Part shown: positions 62,434-64,000 of the stretch, piece after piece
Layout: each line of letters begins with the position of its first letter
Position numbering within the stretch: position 1 is the stretch's first letter
Origin: Streptococcus sp. 29892
GTDB lineage: Bacteria > Bacillota > Bacilli > Lactobacillales > Streptococcaceae
Assembly: GCF_032594935.1 (NCBI RefSeq)
Contig: NZ_CP118734.1
Coordinates: 1,082,001-1,146,000, forward strand
DNA length: 64,000 nt
Direction of reading: 5' to 3'
Notes under the pieces: generated by a model
What the model saw: only the letters and a program-made list of their open reading frames with translations
Told to the model about the DNA's origin: nothing
The model's database searches: none
Position numbers and translations under genes: made by a program

Positions 62434-63420
62434 TTATTCAGCAGCAATTGCTTGTGCAGCTGTGATGATACCAAGCTTGTAAACATCTTCTGAACTGCAT
62501 CCACGTGAAAGATCGTTCACAGGCTTATTCAAACCTTGCAAGACCGGACCTACCGCTTCGTAACCACCAAGACGCTCAACTACTTTGTAAGTAATGTTGC
62601 CTGCTTCAATAGCTGGGAAGACAAAGACATTGGCTTGACCTGCTACTGGACTTCCAGGTGCTTTCAAACGTGCTGTATCAGGAACCAAGGCAGCATCCAT
62701 CTGCAGTTCACCGTCAATCAAGAGGTCCGGACGAAGTTCTTGAGCCAAGCGAGTTGCTTCTACAACCTTGTCAACGCGCGGACCTGAACCTGAACCTTTT
62801 GTTGAGTATGAAATCATAGCTACTTTTGGATCGATACCAAATGTTTTAGCAGTTTCTGCTGATTGGATTGCAATCTCTGCCAAGGTTTCTGCATCTGGTT
62901 CAATGTTGATTGCACAGTCACCAAAGACAAACTTGTGCTGGTCTTTAACCATCAAGAAGACACCTGAAGTACGTTTTACACCTGGTTTTGTCTTAATAAT
63001 TTGAAGGGCAGGACGTACAGTATCTGCTGTTGAGTGGATAGCACCTGACACCATACCTTCTGCTAATCCCATTTGCACCAACATAACACCAAAGTAGTTG
63101 ACATCACGCAAAATTTCATCTGCCTGCGCCTCATCAACCTTGCCTTTACGAAGAGTAACAAATTCATGTTTCATGGCATCAAAGTTTCCGTAGTTATTAG
63201 GGTCAATAACTGTGATACCAGGGTTTGAGAAACCAAAATCTGTCAACAAAGTATGGACAGCTTCCGGCACACCGAGGATAATTGGCTCTACCAAACCTTC
63301 AAATTTCAAACGAGCTGCCGCACGCACAACGCGCTCATCTGTACCTTCTGGGAAAACGATACGTAGTCTTTTACCTACGATTTTTTGCTTCATTTCACCA
63401 AATAAATTCCGAATTTCCAT
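62434..63420 (-). CDS. pta: Phosphate acetyltransferase
   Basis: Acetyl-CoA + Pi to acetyl phosphate, the ATP-yielding route from pyruvate with AckA. 328 residues, short single-domain Pta: PEGTDERVVRAAARL, GVMLVQMGLAEGMVSGAIHSTADTVRPALQ, SYSTKGSGSG, ELQMDAALVPD. Follows the pseudouridine synthase gene by 19 bp, the usual streptococcal order, and is probably co-transcribed with it. SD AAGGAG upstream. Confidence 0.96.
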   Translation of the reverse strand: MEIRNLFGEMKQKIVGKRLRIVFPEGTDERVVRAAARLKFEGLVEPIILGVPEAVHTLLTDFGFSNPGITVIDPNNYGNFDAMKHEFVTLRKGKVDEAQADEILRDVNYFGVMLVQMGLAEGMVSGAIHSTADTVRPALQIIKTKPGVKRTSGVFLMVKDQHKFVFGDCAINIEPDAETLAEIAIQSAETAKTFGIDPKVAMISYSTKGSGSGPRVDKVVEATRLAQELRPDLLIDGELQMDAALVPDTARLKAPGSPVAGQANVFVFPAIEAGNITYKVVERLGGYEAVGPVLQGLNKPVNDLSRGCSSEDVYKLGIITAAQAIAAE

Positions 63421-63439
63421 CTAAATTCTCCTTAAAATT

Positions 63440-64000
63440 TTATTTATTAGTTAACATTTTGATAACAGCCTGAAAATCGTCTGGAAGACCTGCTTCCAAG
63501 TCAATCCTTTGGGCTGAGAAAGGATTGTCAAAGGCCAAGTTGTGACAATGTAAGGCCTGACGTTGAATACCACATTCTAAACTGCCACCATACATATCAT
63601 CTCCCAATAAAGGAAATCCAATATGTGAAAAATGAACACGAATCTGGTGGGTTCGACCTGTGTGCAACTGAATATCCACTAGATGAATATTGCCCCAAGA
63701 TTGAACAAGTCGATAGGAAGTATGGGCATATTTACCCGTCTTGGTCACACAGCGTGTGATAATACTATCTTCTGGACGACCAATTGGAGCAATGATATCC
63801 CCCTCAGCTTCCAAAACACCATCTCCCTTAACCAGAGCATAATAGCGTTTGTGAATGAGCTTGGCCTGCAACTGCTTGTCCAGTCGAGCATGGGCATAAC
63901 CATGCTTGGCAAAGAGCATGACCCCCGATGTATCCCTATCCAAGCGCGTGACAATATGAACCTGTTTGTTTTCATAAGCTTGATCGACCAGATAGCCCTT
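63440..64000 (-). CDS. RluD-family pseudouridine synthase, C-terminal part (truncated by window edge)
   Basis: 187 codons in frame to the window end; the N-terminus lies beyond 64000. The catalytic Asp is in RLDRDTSGVMLFAKHG and the conserved HTGRTHQIRVHFSHIG follows. Isomerises uridine in rRNA or tRNA. The position before pta is typical of streptococcal RluD-type genes; the exact target site (23S 955/1911 or others) is not decided. No S4 domain is visible in the part seen. Confidence 0.9.
   Translation of the reverse strand, partial: KGYLVDQAYENKQVHIVTRLDRDTSGVMLFAKHGYAHARLDKQLQAKLIHKRYYALVKGDGVLEAEGDIIAPIGRPEDSIITRCVTKTGKYAHTSYRLVQSWGNIHLVDIQLHTGRTHQIRVHFSHIGFPLLGDDMYGGSLECGIQRQALHCHNLAFDNPFSAQRIDLEAGLPDDFQAVIKMLTNK

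Overview
The window is 64 kb of a low-GC Gram-positive chromosome. Gene content and order (fruR-fruK-fruA, murB-potABCD, DUF1149-degV-dapB-cca, rpsP-khpA, the L10 leader with rplJ-rplL, an N-terminally LPXTG-anchored M26 metalloprotease, a dprA competence promoter) point to Streptococcus. S. suis or a near relative is my best guess; the species is inference. Almost all genes lie on the minus strand, as expected for one replichore. The few plus-strand units are nnrD, a deacetylase, the persulfide module, DUF1836-hlyIII and an S24 repressor.

Layout. 0-7 kb: 5' part of a wall-anchored surface protein, glucokinase, then a tight operon DUF1149-degV-dapB-cca-ABC-F. 7-13 kb: a 2001-residue zinc metalloprotease with about twelve Pro/Glu-rich repeats. 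13-19 kb: fructose PTS operon, an orphan HisC-like aminotransferase, rimM-trmD. 19-24 kb: accessory lipoprotein and small membrane proteins with a C10 tract inside a promoter, a MATE exporter and guaC. 25-34 kb: nth, nnrD, murB-potABCD, hom-thrB. 34-40 kb: deacetylase, a secreted repeat protein, an ABC exporter pair, and a BOX/MITE-like palindromic element. 40-45 kb: rpsP-khpA, a decayed gene, rplJ-rplL with its leader, topA, dprA. 45-50 kb: acetyltransferase, CstR-type repressor with rhodanese and CoA-disulfide reductase, DUF1836-hlyIII. 50-57 kb: ydcF-rnhB-rbgA, an iron alcohol dehydrogenase, an S24 (HdiR-like) repressor divergent from two unknown genes, a putative large structured RNA, and mutY. 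57-64 kb: an IS110 element, a second ABC exporter pair, pta and a truncated pseudouridine synthase.

How the parts fit. Sugar metabolism is wired by visible operators: a cre site at the fru promoter and a MalR-like dyad in the glcK promoter. Several regulator/target pairs can be read from the DNA: CstR with a GC-tract dyad before the rhodanese gene, DUF1836 with a 21-bp perfect dyad, and the S24 repressor with two TGTTAAACA sites 43 bp apart. The most interesting item is the apparently undescribed RNA of about 480 nt at 55622-56101. It has its own promoter and terminator, no significant ORF, and a long-range helix of about 16 bp closing a domain of about 316 nt.
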